Assembly (NCBI RefSeq): GCF_900167185.1
Contig: NZ_FUWM01000003.1
Span: forward strand, 124,001 to 188,000
Reading direction: 5' to 3'
DNA length: 64,000 bases
From: Selenihalanaerobacter shriftii
GTDB taxonomy: Bacteria > Bacillota > Halanaerobiia > Halobacteroidales > Acetohalobiaceae
Positions 5,607-14,328 of this stretch are shown one piece after another; within the stretch, counting starts at the first letter, position 1; each line of letters opens with the position of its first letter. Below the pieces are notes generated by a model that was not told where the DNA came from, searched no databases, and worked only from the letters and a program-made list of their open reading frames with translations. The translations under genes and the position numbers were made by a program.

Positions 5607-7379
5607 TTATTTTACTTTAGGAAAATAAAAAATAAATTTAGTGCCTTTCTCTACTTCACTTTCCACATCTATCATCCCATTATGCTGCTCTATAATATGT
5701 TTAACTATTGACAATCCCAATCCAGTTCCTCCTAAATTTCGTGAACGAGCCTTATCTACTCGATAAAACCTTTCAAAGATTCTTGGTAAATCTTCAGATG
5801 GTATCCCTATACCAGTATCACTAATCTCAGTCCAAATTTTTTCATCATCTTCATATACTTTAACCTTAACTTCTCCACAATTAGGAGTATATTTAACAGC
5901 ATTATCAATTAAATTAATATATAATCTTTTAATTTGACTTTCATCTCCAGAAATCATAGCTAATTCTGCCGGCACATCTATTTTTAAATTCAGTTCTTTA
6001 TCAGAAACTTTAGGCATTACAATTGTTAATACATCTTCAATAACTTGATTTAAATTAATCGCTTCATAGCCTTTACCACTAATTCCGGACTCTATCTTGG
6101 ATAAATCTAATAAATCAATTATTAATTGCTCTAATCTATCAGCTTCATCTTTTACAACATTCAAAAATCGTTTATAAATCGCAGAATCAGGATTATCATT
6201 AGCTAATAAAGTTTCAACATAACCTTTAATAGAAGTTAAAGGTGTTCTAAGTTCATGAGACACATTTCCTACAAATTCAGTTCTCACTTGCTCTAAATGT
6301 CTTAACTCCGTTATATCTCGCAAAACAACTACTACTCCTTGTATCTGTTCATCTTGATCTTTGATTGATGTTGCTTTAACTCTAATGATTCTCTCTTCTG
6401 GATAAAGGATTTCAATTTCTTCAGAAACTTCTTCTCCCTTCTCTAGCGATTCCATAACTACTTGATCTAATTTATGACTGCGTGTTACTTCTAATGAATA
6501 CTTGCCTATGATCTCTTCTTCCTTAACTTCAAAAAAATTTTCAGCAGAAGGGTTGAAAAGAATTATTTTTCCTATATTATCTACAGCTATTACTCCATCT
6601 CCCATACTACTTAAAACTGCTTCAATTTTATTCTTCTCATCAGAAATTTCATTGATTTTATTCTTTAATTTGTCAGCCATATTATTAAAAACATAACTTA
6701 ATCTTCCTAACTCATCATCAGAAGTAACCATCAATCTTTGATCTAAATGTCCTTGAGCCATCTCTCCAGCTACCTCTGTCATCCGTTCAATTGGTTTAGT
6801 AATTCTTTTGGTTAAACTCAAACCTAAAATTAATGAAATAATAATTGCTATTAAACCAGCATTAATTACTCGTGAAAATATATCTGCTAAAGCTTCTTTA
6901 ACTTGAGTTAAAGGTAAGGCTAGTCTAACCACCCCCACTATATTACCACTATGTTTAACTGGAAGGGCTAAATATTTCATATTTATTTTTAAAGTCTCAC
7001 TATAACGAGTAGATTTACCTACTCCTGTCTTAATTGATTGCTGCACTTCATGTCGCTGTAAATGATTTTCCATCTTAAGTGGATCCTGTTCGGAATCACC
7101 TAATACTTTACCTTCACTTCCAATAATTGTGATTCTAGCCTCTGCTTCATTACTATACTCATCAACTAACCTATCTATCTTTTTGACTCTTTTATTAGAA
7201 ACTATCTCATCCTTTAATAAACTTCTAACTAATCTGGTCTCTTTAAGTATATTATCTTCTAATTGTGTTATAAAATAGTCTTCTAAAAATCCTTTTAAAG
7301 TTAAACTAAACATTAATAATGCTGCTATAATTAATATTAAATAAAGAGTTGTAACTCTCCACCTTATACTTTTAAACAT
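5607..7379 (-). CDS. phoR: Phosphate-type sensor histidine kinase
   Basis: Sensor kinase of 590 residues. Two membrane segments (about 9-29 and 168-188) bracket an extracytoplasmic sensor domain; then HAMP (190-242), PAS (about 253-355), HisKA with the phospho-accepting histidine in NVSHELRTPLTS (H375) and a HATPase domain ending with GGTGLGLSIVKH. This architecture is that of PhoR/WalK kinases. It is 3 bases after its response regulator, with a GGAG site inside the regulator's end. The phosphate assignment rests on the pair's family and the Pho boxes before pstS; a cell-wall (WalK-like) role is the alternative, but WalK companions are absent. Confidence 0.75.
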   Translation of the reverse strand: MFKSIRWRVTTLYLILIIAALLMFSLTLKGFLEDYFITQLEDNILKETRLVRSLLKDEIVSNKRVKKIDRLVDEYSNEAEARITIIGSEGKVLGDSEQDPLKMENHLQRHEVQQSIKTGVGKSTRYSETLKINMKYLALPVKHSGNIVGVVRLALPLTQVKEALADIFSRVINAGLIAIIISLILGLSLTKRITKPIERMTEVAGEMAQGHLDQRLMVTSDDELGRLSYVFNNMADKLKNKINEISDEKNKIEAVLSSMGDGVIAVDNIGKIILFNPSAENFFEVKEEEIIGKYSLEVTRSHKLDQVVMESLEKGEEVSEEIEILYPEERIIRVKATSIKDQDEQIQGVVVVLRDITELRHLEQVRTEFVGNVSHELRTPLTSIKGYVETLLANDNPDSAIYKRFLNVVKDEADRLEQLIIDLLDLSKIESGISGKGYEAINLNQVIEDVLTIVMPKVSDKELNLKIDVPAELAMISGDESQIKRLYINLIDNAVKYTPNCGEVKVKVYEDDEKIWTEISDTGIGIPSEDLPRIFERFYRVDKARSRNLGGTGLGLSIVKHIIEQHNGMIDVESEVEKGTKFIFYFPKVK

Positions 7380-7382
7380 CTT

Positions 7383-8090
7383 TTATTCCAACTCCTTAAA
7401 TCGGTATCCCACTCCTCTAACTGTTTCAATATATTCCAAATCTTCTACACTATTCTCTTTCAACTTTTGTCTTACTCTTCTAATATGTACATCTACAGTT
7501 CTAGTGTCTCCATCATAGTTATAGCCCCAAATTTCTCTTAATAAAAAGTTTCTAGTCAAAACCTTCCCAGAACTAATAGCTAATAACTTTAGTAATTGAA
7601 ATTCCTTAGGAGTAAAGTTAACCTCTTTATCTGATAATAATATTTCATATTTATTTAAATCAATCTTAATTTCTCCAACCTCAATCTGTTCATCATCTTT
7701 CTCCAACTTATCAAAATTAGCTCTTCTTAGAATAGCTTTCACTCTAGCTACTAATTCCCGGGGGCTAAAAGGCTTAGTAACATAGTCATCAGCTCCTAAT
7801 TCTAAACCTAAAACTCTATCTACCTCTTTTTCCTTAGCCGTTAACATAATAATCGGTAGTTCACTTATCTCTTGATTATTTCTAATCGTTCTACAAACAT
7901 CTAAACCACCTAATTTAGGTAACATTAAATCTAAAATTAATAAATTTATCTCTTCATGATTAACTTTATCTAAAGCAGCTTGTCCATCATAAGCTACTAC
8001 CACTTCATAACCCTCTTTCTCTAAATTAAACTTAACTAGCTCAACTATATTCTCTTCATCATCTACAACTAAAATCTTCTCTTTACCCAT
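7383..8090 (-). CDS. phoP: OmpR-type response regulator, PhoP/PhoB-like
   Basis: DNA-binding response regulator of 235 residues. The receiver has the acidic pair in VVDDEEN, the phosphorylated aspartate at D54 (LILDLMLPKLGG) and the lysine in VTKPFSPREL. The C-terminal winged helix contains GYNYDGDTRTVDVHIRRVR, the recognition segment of the PhoB/PhoP group. ATG preceded by GAGGTG. Phosphorylated by PhoR, such proteins bind TTAACA-type direct repeats with 11-bp spacing, exactly what is seen upstream of pstS at 371-398. Cotranscribed with phoR. Confidence 0.8.
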   Translation of the reverse strand: MGKEKILVVDDEENIVELVKFNLEKEGYEVVVAYDGQAALDKVNHEEINLLILDLMLPKLGGLDVCRTIRNNQEISELPIIMLTAKEKEVDRVLGLELGADDYVTKPFSPRELVARVKAILRRANFDKLEKDDEQIEVGEIKIDLNKYEILLSDKEVNFTPKEFQLLKLLAISSGKVLTRNFLLREIWGYNYDGDTRTVDVHIRRVRQKLKENSVEDLEYIETVRGVGYRFKELE

Positions 8091-8114
8091 AACAACACCT
8101 CAGCTTTAATTTAA

Positions 8115-8936
8115 TTAACGTAATTCAATTAAACTTGCCATTCTGCCTGTCGTTCCATCTTCCGCCCGATAAGAATAAAGCAAATCTGTATTACAAGAAG
8201 TACATATTTCACTAACCACTATATTCTTTCTTAAAACTCCTATTTCCTGCAATTGTAGACAATTAGTTTCCCATAAATTTAATTTCCATCTATCATCCCC
8301 TACCTCTTCTATTAACTCCTGCCAGTCATCAAATGTTTCCCTTAAAGGATTAATTACATATTCATCTACTTCATAACAACAAGGACCAATAGAAGGACCA
8401 ATACCAACTAGGATATCGACAGGGTCAGAATCAAACACTTCTTGCATCTTCATAACTGTCTGTTGACCTATCTTTTTTATTGTTCCCTTCCATCCTCCGT
8501 GAGCTAAAGCCACTACTTGTTGTTTAGGGTCTAAAATAATAATAGGTACACAGTCTGCATAGTAAGAAGTTAATGTGACTCCCGGTTGATTAGTAATTAA
8601 GGCATCAGTAGCTGAAATTGAATCATTATAATCTAATGCTCCTTTTCCTATATCATCTCTATTTACTATTTTAATTGCATCAGAATGGACTTGTTCGCCT
8701 GCTACTATCTGTTCATAATCTACTCCTAATTCATTACATATTCGTTTGCGATTTTCTAAAACATTATTTTTATCATCACCAGTATGAAGACCTAAATTCA
8801 AACTAATAAAATCTTGATTACTTACTCCTCCTAATCTAGTCGAAAAACAATGCTTAACTAACCCAGTTTCAGCAAATTCTTCTATAATATAATATTTTAA
8901 ATTAGAATAATTTCTACCTTTTAATAGTTTAAACAT
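8115..8936 (-). CDS. pgeF: Laccase-domain purine nucleoside phosphorylase / peptidoglycan editing factor
   Basis: A 273-residue YfiH/YlmD family protein (DUF152). Zinc-site residues are visible in GEQVHSD, TSYYADCVPIII and LAHGGWKGT, plus a CCYEVDEYV segment. Members act as adenosine deaminase/purine nucleoside phosphorylase and have been linked to correct peptidoglycan side-chain composition. The protein is cytoplasmic with no signal. ATG with AAGGAGG seven bases before. Located 24 bases upstream of phoP and probably cotranscribed. The older laccase or polyphenol oxidase name should not be taken literally. Confidence 0.8.
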   Translation of the reverse strand: MFKLLKGRNYSNLKYYIIEEFAETGLVKHCFSTRLGGVSNQDFISLNLGLHTGDDKNNVLENRKRICNELGVDYEQIVAGEQVHSDAIKIVNRDDIGKGALDYNDSISATDALITNQPGVTLTSYYADCVPIIILDPKQQVVALAHGGWKGTIKKIGQQTVMKMQEVFDSDPVDILVGIGPSIGPCCYEVDEYVINPLRETFDDWQELIEEVGDDRWKLNLWETNCLQLQEIGVLRKNIVVSEICTSCNTDLLYSYRAEDGTTGRMASLIELR

Positions 8937-9183
8937 TAATTTTCCTCCTTACTTAATTTATTTTTAATATTTTATCAGGTTATTTATATTATTCCAGTTT
9001 TCAAAATAAAGTTCCTTGAAAATAGTTATTTTTAAAATCATACTTTACTCAATATTTACCCATTCTTTAACTCTTTATATAAGACTTATCATTATCTTCA
9101 ATTAAAATACTGAATAATATAACAACATCAAATCCTAATATAATCATATTTTGTTAAATTATTTCAAATAATTCGGTAATAGA

Positions 9184-9222
9184 TGATAAATATCATTGTT
9201 AATTATTGCTAAAGATTATATT
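9184..9222 (+). promoter_or_regulatory. FNR-like box and promoter of the HPP gene
   Basis: TGAT-AAAT-ATCA (9184-9195) has the exact FNR core TGAT-N4-ATCA. A -10 TATATT (9217-9222) puts the expected start near 9229, so the site centre is about -40, the class II activation position. No good -35 is present, consistent with activator dependence. The rest of the 317-base gap (8937-9253) shows nothing else. Confidence 0.5.
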
Positions 9223-9253
9223 CTTATTACCAAGTTATGAAAGGAGGACTATT

Positions 9254-9793
9254 ATGCTTAGAAAAATTTTATCAGCAAATAATTATCAAAGAAGCTATAC
9301 ATCCCAATTTACTAATAAATTAAAGAATCTACTAGTTAATATAAAATTATCTGAATTATTCTGGTCCTTTATAGGAAGTTTCATAGGCATTGGTGCTATT
9401 ACCTATTTAACTTTTTCTCATGACGTAGCTCTTTTAGCACCATCATTTGGAGCATCTGCAGTCTTAATTTATGGTGCCTGTAAAGTTCCTATGGCCCAGC
9501 CTAAAAATGTAATTGGCGGACATGTAATTTCAGCATTAACCGGGATTATTATCTATCAATCCCTCGGTCTTAGTTGGTTATCAATTACTCTAGGAGTATC
9601 ACTGGCTATAGTCTTTATGTCAATTACTAATACAGCCCATCCTCCAGGTGGTGCAACAGCCTTTATAGCAATTTATACAAAGCAAAACTTTATATTCATC
9701 TTAAAACCTATCTTAATCGGTGCTCTTATTTTAGTCATAACAGGATTATTAACTAACTACTTCAGTTCCAACAGACAATATCCCAATATATAA
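9254..9793 (+). CDS. HPP family membrane protein
   Basis: A 179-residue inner-membrane protein with four or five hydrophobic segments and the family's name-giving motif in NTAHPPGGATA, preceded by PSFGASAVLIYG and the conserved QPKNVIGGH loop. The start is set at the internal ATG with AAAGGAGG seven bases upstream rather than 16 codons earlier. HPP proteins have been implicated in nitrite transport in plants and cyanobacteria; bacterial roles are mostly untested. The FNR-like site in front suggests redox or nitrogen-oxide control. Monocistronic, ended by a bidirectional terminator. Confidence 0.8.
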   Translation: MLRKILSANNYQRSYTSQFTNKLKNLLVNIKLSELFWSFIGSFIGIGAITYLTFSHDVALLAPSFGASAVLIYGACKVPMAQPKNVIGGHVISALTGIIIYQSLGLSWLSITLGVSLAIVFMSITNTAHPPGGATAFIAIYTKQNFIFILKPILIGALILVITGLLTNYFSSNRQYPNI

Positions 9794-9797
9794 ATTT

Positions 9798-9837
9798 AAA
9801 AGAACCTTGTAAGGACCATCCCTTACAAGGTTCTTTT
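9798..9837. terminator. Bidirectional terminator between the HPP gene and the DUF2512 gene
   Basis: AAAAGAACCTTGTAAGG (9798-9814) pairs perfectly with 9821-9837 around a six-base loop. Flanking A and T runs serve both convergent genes. Confidence 0.9.
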
Positions 9838-10201
9838 AATCTGGCCAGTCTCCTCGCCCTTCTACTTCTTCGTTATCTATATATCTATGCAATAACCAAT
9901 CACTACCAGCAATAGATATACTAACTATTATGATCATAATAGTTGAAACTTCAAATCCAACTATTAAAACTCTCATTACCCATAGACTTAACCCAGTAAC
10001 TAATGCTTGAGTAAGTATGTCAGCACTTGCACTAATATTAGGTAAAACCAAAAGATCACCTATAATATAATTAGCAGCAGTTAAGAAGATACCTACTATT
10101 ATTCCTGTATATATGGATAATGGCCCTAAAACTGATACTAATACAATCGATATTAATTCTATTAATAAAAATTTCATAAAAATTACCCGTATATACTCCA
10201 T
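9836..10201 (-). CDS. DUF2512 (YndM-like) membrane protein
   Basis: A 121-residue protein with four hydrophobic helices and a polar C-terminal tail; the GDLLVLPNISASADI segment between helices 2 and 3 is the recognisable mark of the DUF2512 family, found mainly in endospore formers and of unknown function. It is separated from the ABC operon upstream by 91 bases. Its ribosome site AAGGGAGA lies in the loop of a 12-bp perfect inverted repeat whose far arm reaches the ATG, so translation may be structure-controlled. The stop codon overlaps the end of the shared terminator. Confidence 0.65.
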   Translation of the reverse strand: MEYIRVIFMKFLLIELISIVLVSVLGPLSIYTGIIVGIFLTAANYIIGDLLVLPNISASADILTQALVTGLSLWVMRVLIVGFEVSTIMIIIVSISIAGSDWLLHRYIDNEEVEGRGDWPD

Positions 10202-10240
10202 GATAACTATATCTCCCTTCTAATTTTCTATAGTTATCAT
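10200..10240 (-). promoter_or_regulatory. 12-bp inverted repeat enclosing the DUF2512 ribosome site
   Basis: ATGATAACTATA (10200-10211) and TATAGTTATCAT (10229-10240) are exact complements with 17 bases between. In the minus-strand mRNA the loop holds AGAAGGGAGA and the 3' arm fills the space up to the start codon. Confidence 0.6.
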
Positions 10241-10292
10241 ATTCAACTTATTAAAAATTTATTCTAAGGTAAATCTACCAGTTTAATGCTAA

Positions 10293-11282
10293 CTACTTAC
10301 TTATATTAATTTGCTTTAAATAAGAATCATCAATTACTTTCTCTAACTTAGGTATTTTTTGAATCTTATCATATTCATATAAGAAAGCAGCCGTATTATT
10401 TAGGCTTTCTTTTATTTCTTCATTAAAATCAACTTTAAAATAATGATAATTCATAGACTTTTTAGCCAATTCCGGAGATAATCCAGTAACTTTTGATACT
10501 ACCTGTGCTGCCTGATCCGGATTATTTTGAAGAAACTTTGCTGCTTTTTTTAACGACTTTAAAACTTTAATTACTACTTCTTTATTTTTTTGAGCATAAG
10601 CGGTATTTGCTAATATAAAAACTGGATACTGATTATTTGTACCAGCTAAAGTACTTAATTCACGTCCTATGTTCTTAGCCTCTATAACCGTAGGAGTCGG
10701 TTCCCAAATTAAAATCGCATCAGCTTGATCTGTAGCTAAAGCATCTGCCATATCTGGAGGTCTAATATCAATTATGGAAACTTGATCTGGGTCTAATCCT
10801 TCTTTACTAGCTAATTGATAAAAACCACCATGGGAGCTTGTTCCTTTCTTAATCCCTATTGTTTTTCCTGCTAAATCTTTAACTGAATCTATATTACTAT
10901 TCTTTTTAACCATTAATCGTTGTCTATTCTCTCCTCCACCAACGCTAGATAAAATCTTAACCGGTAAATTCCCAGCTACCGCCATTAAAGCTGGCGTATC
11001 ACCCATTGTTCCAAACTGCACACTTCCAGATGCAATAGCTTCATTAACGGCAGGTCCACTATTTAAAACCTGAGTATTCACATCTAAACCTTCACTAGCA
11101 AAAAAACCTTTATGATCAGCAATCATAGCCAAAGAATGTGCAACTGAAGTTTGGTAAGCAAAAGAAATTTTAGGTTTACTTTTTAAATCACCTTTAGTTT
11201 CATTAGTAGAACTACAACCTGCACTTAATAATAATACACCCATTAACATTAATATTAATAACTTACGTATATTTGAACTCAT
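10293..11282 (-). CDS. ABC substrate-binding lipoprotein, sulfonate/nitrate type
   Basis: A 329-residue periplasmic-binding lipoprotein: signal with lipobox LSAGC (Cys 23), then the SsuA/NrtA/TauA fold with FFASEGLDVN, SGSVQFGTMGDTPALM and KTIGIKKGTSS, the ligand-loop positions of this family. Substrates in the family include alkanesulfonates, taurine, nitrate, pyrimidine precursors and aromatic acids, and the sequence does not decide. Third gene of the operon permease-ATPase-binding protein. No monooxygenase or other catabolic gene lies beside it to indicate the substrate. Confidence 0.75.
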   Translation of the reverse strand: MSSNIRKLLILMLMGVLLLSAGCSSTNETKGDLKSKPKISFAYQTSVAHSLAMIADHKGFFASEGLDVNTQVLNSGPAVNEAIASGSVQFGTMGDTPALMAVAGNLPVKILSSVGGGENRQRLMVKKNSNIDSVKDLAGKTIGIKKGTSSHGGFYQLASKEGLDPDQVSIIDIRPPDMADALATDQADAILIWEPTPTVIEAKNIGRELSTLAGTNNQYPVFILANTAYAQKNKEVVIKVLKSLKKAAKFLQNNPDQAAQVVSKVTGLSPELAKKSMNYHYFKVDFNEEIKESLNNTAAFLYEYDKIQKIPKLEKVIDDSYLKQINISK

Positions 11283-11312
11283 TATTTTTTATCCACCTTT
11301 CTTTTTCACATA

Positions 11313-12080
11313 CTATGCTCCCATATCGTCACCCATTAAATGACCTAACAACTCTCTTTTAATCTCTGCTACCTTATTGGATAATCGGTCTCTTGGTCGA
11401 GACAAGTTTATCTTAATATCTGCTTTAATACGTCCTGGATGAGAAGAAAGAACAACTACCCTATCCGCCAAATAAACTGCCTCATCTACATTATGAGTAA
11501 CAAAAACTACTGTTTTCTTTTCTTGACCCCAAATTTCTAACAATTCTTGTTGTAACATTTGTCTAGTTTGAGCATCAAGTGCCCCAAAAGGTTCATCCAT
11601 TAATAAAATTTCACAATCCATAGCCAATACCCGAGCAATAGCTACTCGTTGTTTCATCCCGCCAGATAACTCATGGGGATAAGCTTGAGCAAATTTTTCA
11701 AGGCCCACTAGCGATAGATACTTCTTACCTATTACCTCTTTTTCATTTGTTGTTAAATCTAGTTCATTTAATCCAAATGTAACATTCTTTATAACATTTA
11801 ACCATGGAAAAAGAGTATATTCTTGAAAAACAACTCCCCGATCAGGGCCTGGCTCTTTAACTATATTATTGCCAACAGAAATATGACCAGTAGTCTGTTC
11901 TAAAAAACCAGCAATTAAATTTAATAAGGTTGATTTACCGCAACCACTAGCGCCTATTATACATACAAACTCTCCCTTTTCAATCTCCAAGTTAATATTA
12001 TTTAATGCTAAAATATTCTTTTCCGTCTCTTTATCAGTAAATTCTTTGGTAATATTCTTAATAGTAACAGGTTGTGTCAT
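11313..12080 (-). CDS. ABC transporter ATPase, SsuB/NrtD/TauB type
   Basis: ATPase of 255 residues with Walker A GASGCGKST, Q-loop VVFQEYTLFPW, signature LSGGMKQR, Walker B ILLMDEP and FVTHNVDEA. The EYTLFPW and GGMKQR forms are typical of the sulfonate/nitrate/taurine importer branch. The ATG is one base after the permease stop with AAAGGAGG upstream, so the two are tightly coupled. It energises import of the ligand bound by the lipoprotein encoded next. Confidence 0.8.
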   Translation of the reverse strand: MTQPVTIKNITKEFTDKETEKNILALNNINLEIEKGEFVCIIGASGCGKSTLLNLIAGFLEQTTGHISVGNNIVKEPGPDRGVVFQEYTLFPWLNVIKNVTFGLNELDLTTNEKEVIGKKYLSLVGLEKFAQAYPHELSGGMKQRVAIARVLAMDCEILLMDEPFGALDAQTRQMLQQELLEIWGQEKKTVVFVTHNVDEAVYLADRVVVLSSHPGRIKADIKINLSRPRDRLSNKVAEIKRELLGHLMGDDMGA

Positions 12081-12081
12081 C

Positions 12082-12978
12082 TTAATCCTCCTTTCTCTTC
12101 ATTCCCCACTTTTCAATAGTACCCTTTTCAATTGGAGTAAAGATTAATCTTTCTATAGTTAAACCAATAATACAGATTACAATTATATTAACAAAAGCAG
12201 ATGCATAGTCAAAGTTCCAACGGGCCTGAAAAATGGCGTAACCTACTCCAGAGCCAGTTGCCGCTATCATCTCAGCTGCTATTAGTGCTCTCCAGCCATT
12301 AGCTAAACCAATTCTAAACCCACTTAGAAGATGCGGGATTGCAGCTGGAAGTAAAACTTTTAAAAATAATGTTCTATCATTTGTTCCCATCATTTTAGCA
12401 GCTCGTATATACATCTTACTTACTCCTTTTACACCTGCTGCCATATTAATTATAATTGGAAATATTGAAGCTAAAAAGATAATGAGAATAGTAGATTTAG
12501 TTCCTAATCCAAATAATAAAATTGCTACTGGAATCCAGGCTAAACTAGGAATAGGTTGTAAAATGTAAACAATCGGCATAATTAATTTACTAAAGATTTT
12601 TGACCAACCAATTAAAACTCCTATACTCATTCCTATAACTGCTGCTAATGAAAATCCTGTTCCCCACCTAATTAAACTATCTAATAAATGTCCATAAATA
12701 GTATGTTTTAAGTAAACATCACCTCTAAGTAATTCATAAAATCTAACTAACGTTTGTAATGGTGTGGGAAAAGGAACACCTCTATTCTTAATAATTATAA
12801 TAGCTATTAGATGCCAAATAATGAATAATCCTATAATCGGAATAATATTTATAACAATATCCCTTAAACTATTCTTTCCCACTTTATTTGTAATATCTTT
12901 AATAGAATTTTCTTGATTATTAATTTTATAATCTTCAGCCTCTTCTAACTGCTGTTGGTATTGATAAGTTTCATTCAT
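12082..12978 (-). CDS. ABC transporter permease, SsuC/NrtB/TauC type
   Basis: A 298-residue membrane permease with a polar N-terminal extension of about 40 residues, six or so helices and the ABC contact loop AAKMMGTNDRTLFLKVLLPAAIP (EAA-like, G near its centre). First gene of the operon; GAAGGAGG precedes the ATG. A strong promoter sits 150 bases upstream and a leader hairpin with terminator shape lies between promoter and gene, so expression may be set by premature termination. Confidence 0.8.
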   Translation of the reverse strand: MNETYQYQQQLEEAEDYKINNQENSIKDITNKVGKNSLRDIVINIIPIIGLFIIWHLIAIIIIKNRGVPFPTPLQTLVRFYELLRGDVYLKHTIYGHLLDSLIRWGTGFSLAAVIGMSIGVLIGWSKIFSKLIMPIVYILQPIPSLAWIPVAILLFGLGTKSTILIIFLASIFPIIINMAAGVKGVSKMYIRAAKMMGTNDRTLFLKVLLPAAIPHLLSGFRIGLANGWRALIAAEMIAATGSGVGYAIFQARWNFDYASAFVNIIVICIIGLTIERLIFTPIEKGTIEKWGMKRKED

Positions 12979-13054
12979 TTAAGTACCTCCTTCTTTATTA
13001 TAATATTTTGCCTGAATATTATTAATTTTAAGACATATTAAATAACTTAAAAAC

Positions 13055-13127
13055 CTCCAATATTGGAGATTTTTATCCTTCAAAATTCATATATTTATAT
13101 ATAAATCATACAGCAAACTTGTCCCCG
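13055..13127 (-). promoter_or_regulatory. Attenuator-like leader of the ABC operon
   Basis: The transcript starting near 13127 opens with CGGGGACAAG, passes an AU-rich palindrome (ATTTATATATAAAT, 13093-13106) and reaches CTCCAATATTGGAG (13068-13055), which with flanking A5 and T5 makes a 12-pair stem, ahead of the first gene. This is the layout of a small riboswitch or attenuator, but no known class was matched. Confidence 0.45.
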
Positions 13128-13133
13128 ACTATA

Positions 13134-13162
13134 ATTATATCAAATAGATAAATAAATGTCAA
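13134..13162 (-). promoter_or_regulatory. Strong SigA-type promoter of the ABC operon
   Basis: TTGACA (13162-13157), 17-bp spacer, TATAAT (13139-13134): a full consensus match. Confidence 0.85.
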
Positions 13163-13225
13163 TCTAATATTTTTTGCTTTTTATCCTAATAGGTTTAGCT
13201 ACTAGTTTTGAATAATAATTGTTAA

Positions 13226-13254
13226 TAAAAAACGGACACGATTAAATCGTGTCC
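13226..13254 (-). terminator. Terminator of fmdE-nikR
   Basis: GGACACGAT and ATCGTGTCC pair around TAA (13234-13254), followed on the minus strand by G and six T residues. Confidence 0.9.
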
Positions 13255-13266
13255 TCACTCACTAGC

Positions 13267-13689
13267 TTAGACTAAGCCTTTACCTGTAGAAGTAATAGTT
13301 AATTTACCATGTTTTACTCCTTTAGTACCTATCAATCTTTCAGCTACTTCTCTAGTCTCGCCTGCTTTTCCTTTAACAACTAATACTTCTAAACAATTAT
13401 GATGATCTAGATGAACATGAGTAGTAGATAAGAATAAATCATGATAATTATGTTGCAATTCATTTAGCTCATCACTTAATCCTTTAACATGATGATCATA
13501 AATTAAAGTAATGGTACCAGCTACTTGCTTATCTTCATCTTCCCACTCATTTTCAACTAACCTATTTCTAATTAAATCTCTGATCGCTTCTGATCTATTG
13601 GAATATCCTTTTTTAACTATTAATTCATCAAACTTTTCTAATAGATCTTTATTCATAGATATTCCAAATCTAACTAATTTATTACTCAT
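13267..13689 (-). CDS. nikR: NikR nickel-responsive transcription regulator
   Basis: A 140-residue ribbon-helix-helix regulator. N-terminal DNA-binding part [20 protein letters not shown], then an ACT-like nickel domain whose ligand residues are visible: histidines in [10 protein letters not shown] and the cysteine that follows, plus a more N-terminal histidine in LIYDHH. Start set at the ATG with AGGTGG six bases before rather than at an upstream ATG. Nickel-loaded NikR usually represses nickel uptake genes; none lies in the window. It is 28 bases after fmdE and shares its terminator. Confidence 0.9.
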   Translation of the reverse strand: MSNKLVRFGISMNKDLLEKFDELIVKKGYSNRSEAIRDLIRNRLVENEWEDEDKQVAGTITLIYDHHVKGLSDELNELQHNYHDLFLSTTHVHLDHHNCLEVLVVKGKAGETREVAERLIGTKGVKHGKLTITSTGKGLV

Positions 13690-13717
13690 TATATACCACC
13701 TATTCATTCTTCTAATA

Positions 13718-14245
13718 TTATTCTGATTTAAAACAAGGAATACAAATCACTTTCCCATTCTTTAATCTAGCCTTAGTCTCCATAACAGGCTCAGAACAAA
13801 TTTCACACTCTACTGAATCTCTGATTTCAGCCATATCTGGAAAATTAAAATCTATCTTTTCGACCTTAAATATCTGGTCAGGTGACTCAGAAAATAACTC
13901 TTCTGCTCTTGTTTCTTTATCAATCTCTCCAATTGCTCCCAATACTTCAGGTTTTAAAGCTACTCTAACGGCTTGTCCAGTTTTACGATTTCCTATAGTA
14001 AAGACCTGTTTACCATAATTTTTCACCAAAAAATTCCCTTTACCAGCAGTACAACCAGTTAATATCTGAATTGCATCTATACTACAAGCATCTGTTTCTA
14101 CAATAGCTACTAACTCTTCATCTTCAGATCTATTTACATTCAATTCACTTAAAGCTATCTGACCAGCTTTAAAACCGATAACTAATCCTGGACAGAGATG
14201 TCCATGAAAATTAATAGCTTCATTAAGTTCTGAATTATTTTGCAT
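13718..14245 (-). CDS. FmdE-family protein with C-terminal zinc ribbon
   Basis: A 175-residue protein with the FmdE signature [18 protein letters not shown] (residues 12-29), an internal D-A-C-S-x-D-A-I-Q-x-L-T-G-C-T-x-G-K-G-N stretch with two conserved cysteines, and a C-terminal CxxC...CxxC zinc ribbon. FmdE copurifies with molybdenum formylmethanofuran dehydrogenase in methanogens, but bacterial members are widespread in anaerobes that lack that pathway and may bind or deliver metal. Cotranscription with nikR hints at a nickel link. No methanogenesis gene is present, so the name is structural only. Confidence 0.8.
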   Translation of the reverse strand: MQNNSELNEAINFHGHLCPGLVIGFKAGQIALSELNVNRSEDEELVAIVETDACSIDAIQILTGCTAGKGNFLVKNYGKQVFTIGNRKTGQAVRVALKPEVLGAIGEIDKETRAEELFSESPDQIFKVEKIDFNFPDMAEIRDSVECEICSEPVMETKARLKNGKVICIPCFKSE

Positions 14246-14328
14246 AGACTTGCTTCCTCCCTTCTTAAATTAATCACCTACTTAATAAAATTCAAGAAAT
14301 TAATAAAAATTCCTGTTAATAACTGAAG

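Noticed and set aside
8115-8936. Laccase/multicopper oxidase
   Set aside because: The single-domain YfiH fold has no multicopper-oxidase cupredoxin motifs; the name is historical.
13055-13127. Guanidine, fluoride, TPP or preQ1 riboswitch in the ABC leader
   Set aside because: None of their conserved cores (for example ACGR loops, or CUGAGA/UGAUG) could be found.
13511-13726. Plus-strand 71-codon frame opposite nikR
   Set aside because: nikR is complete with all metal ligands; no signals support the reverse frame.
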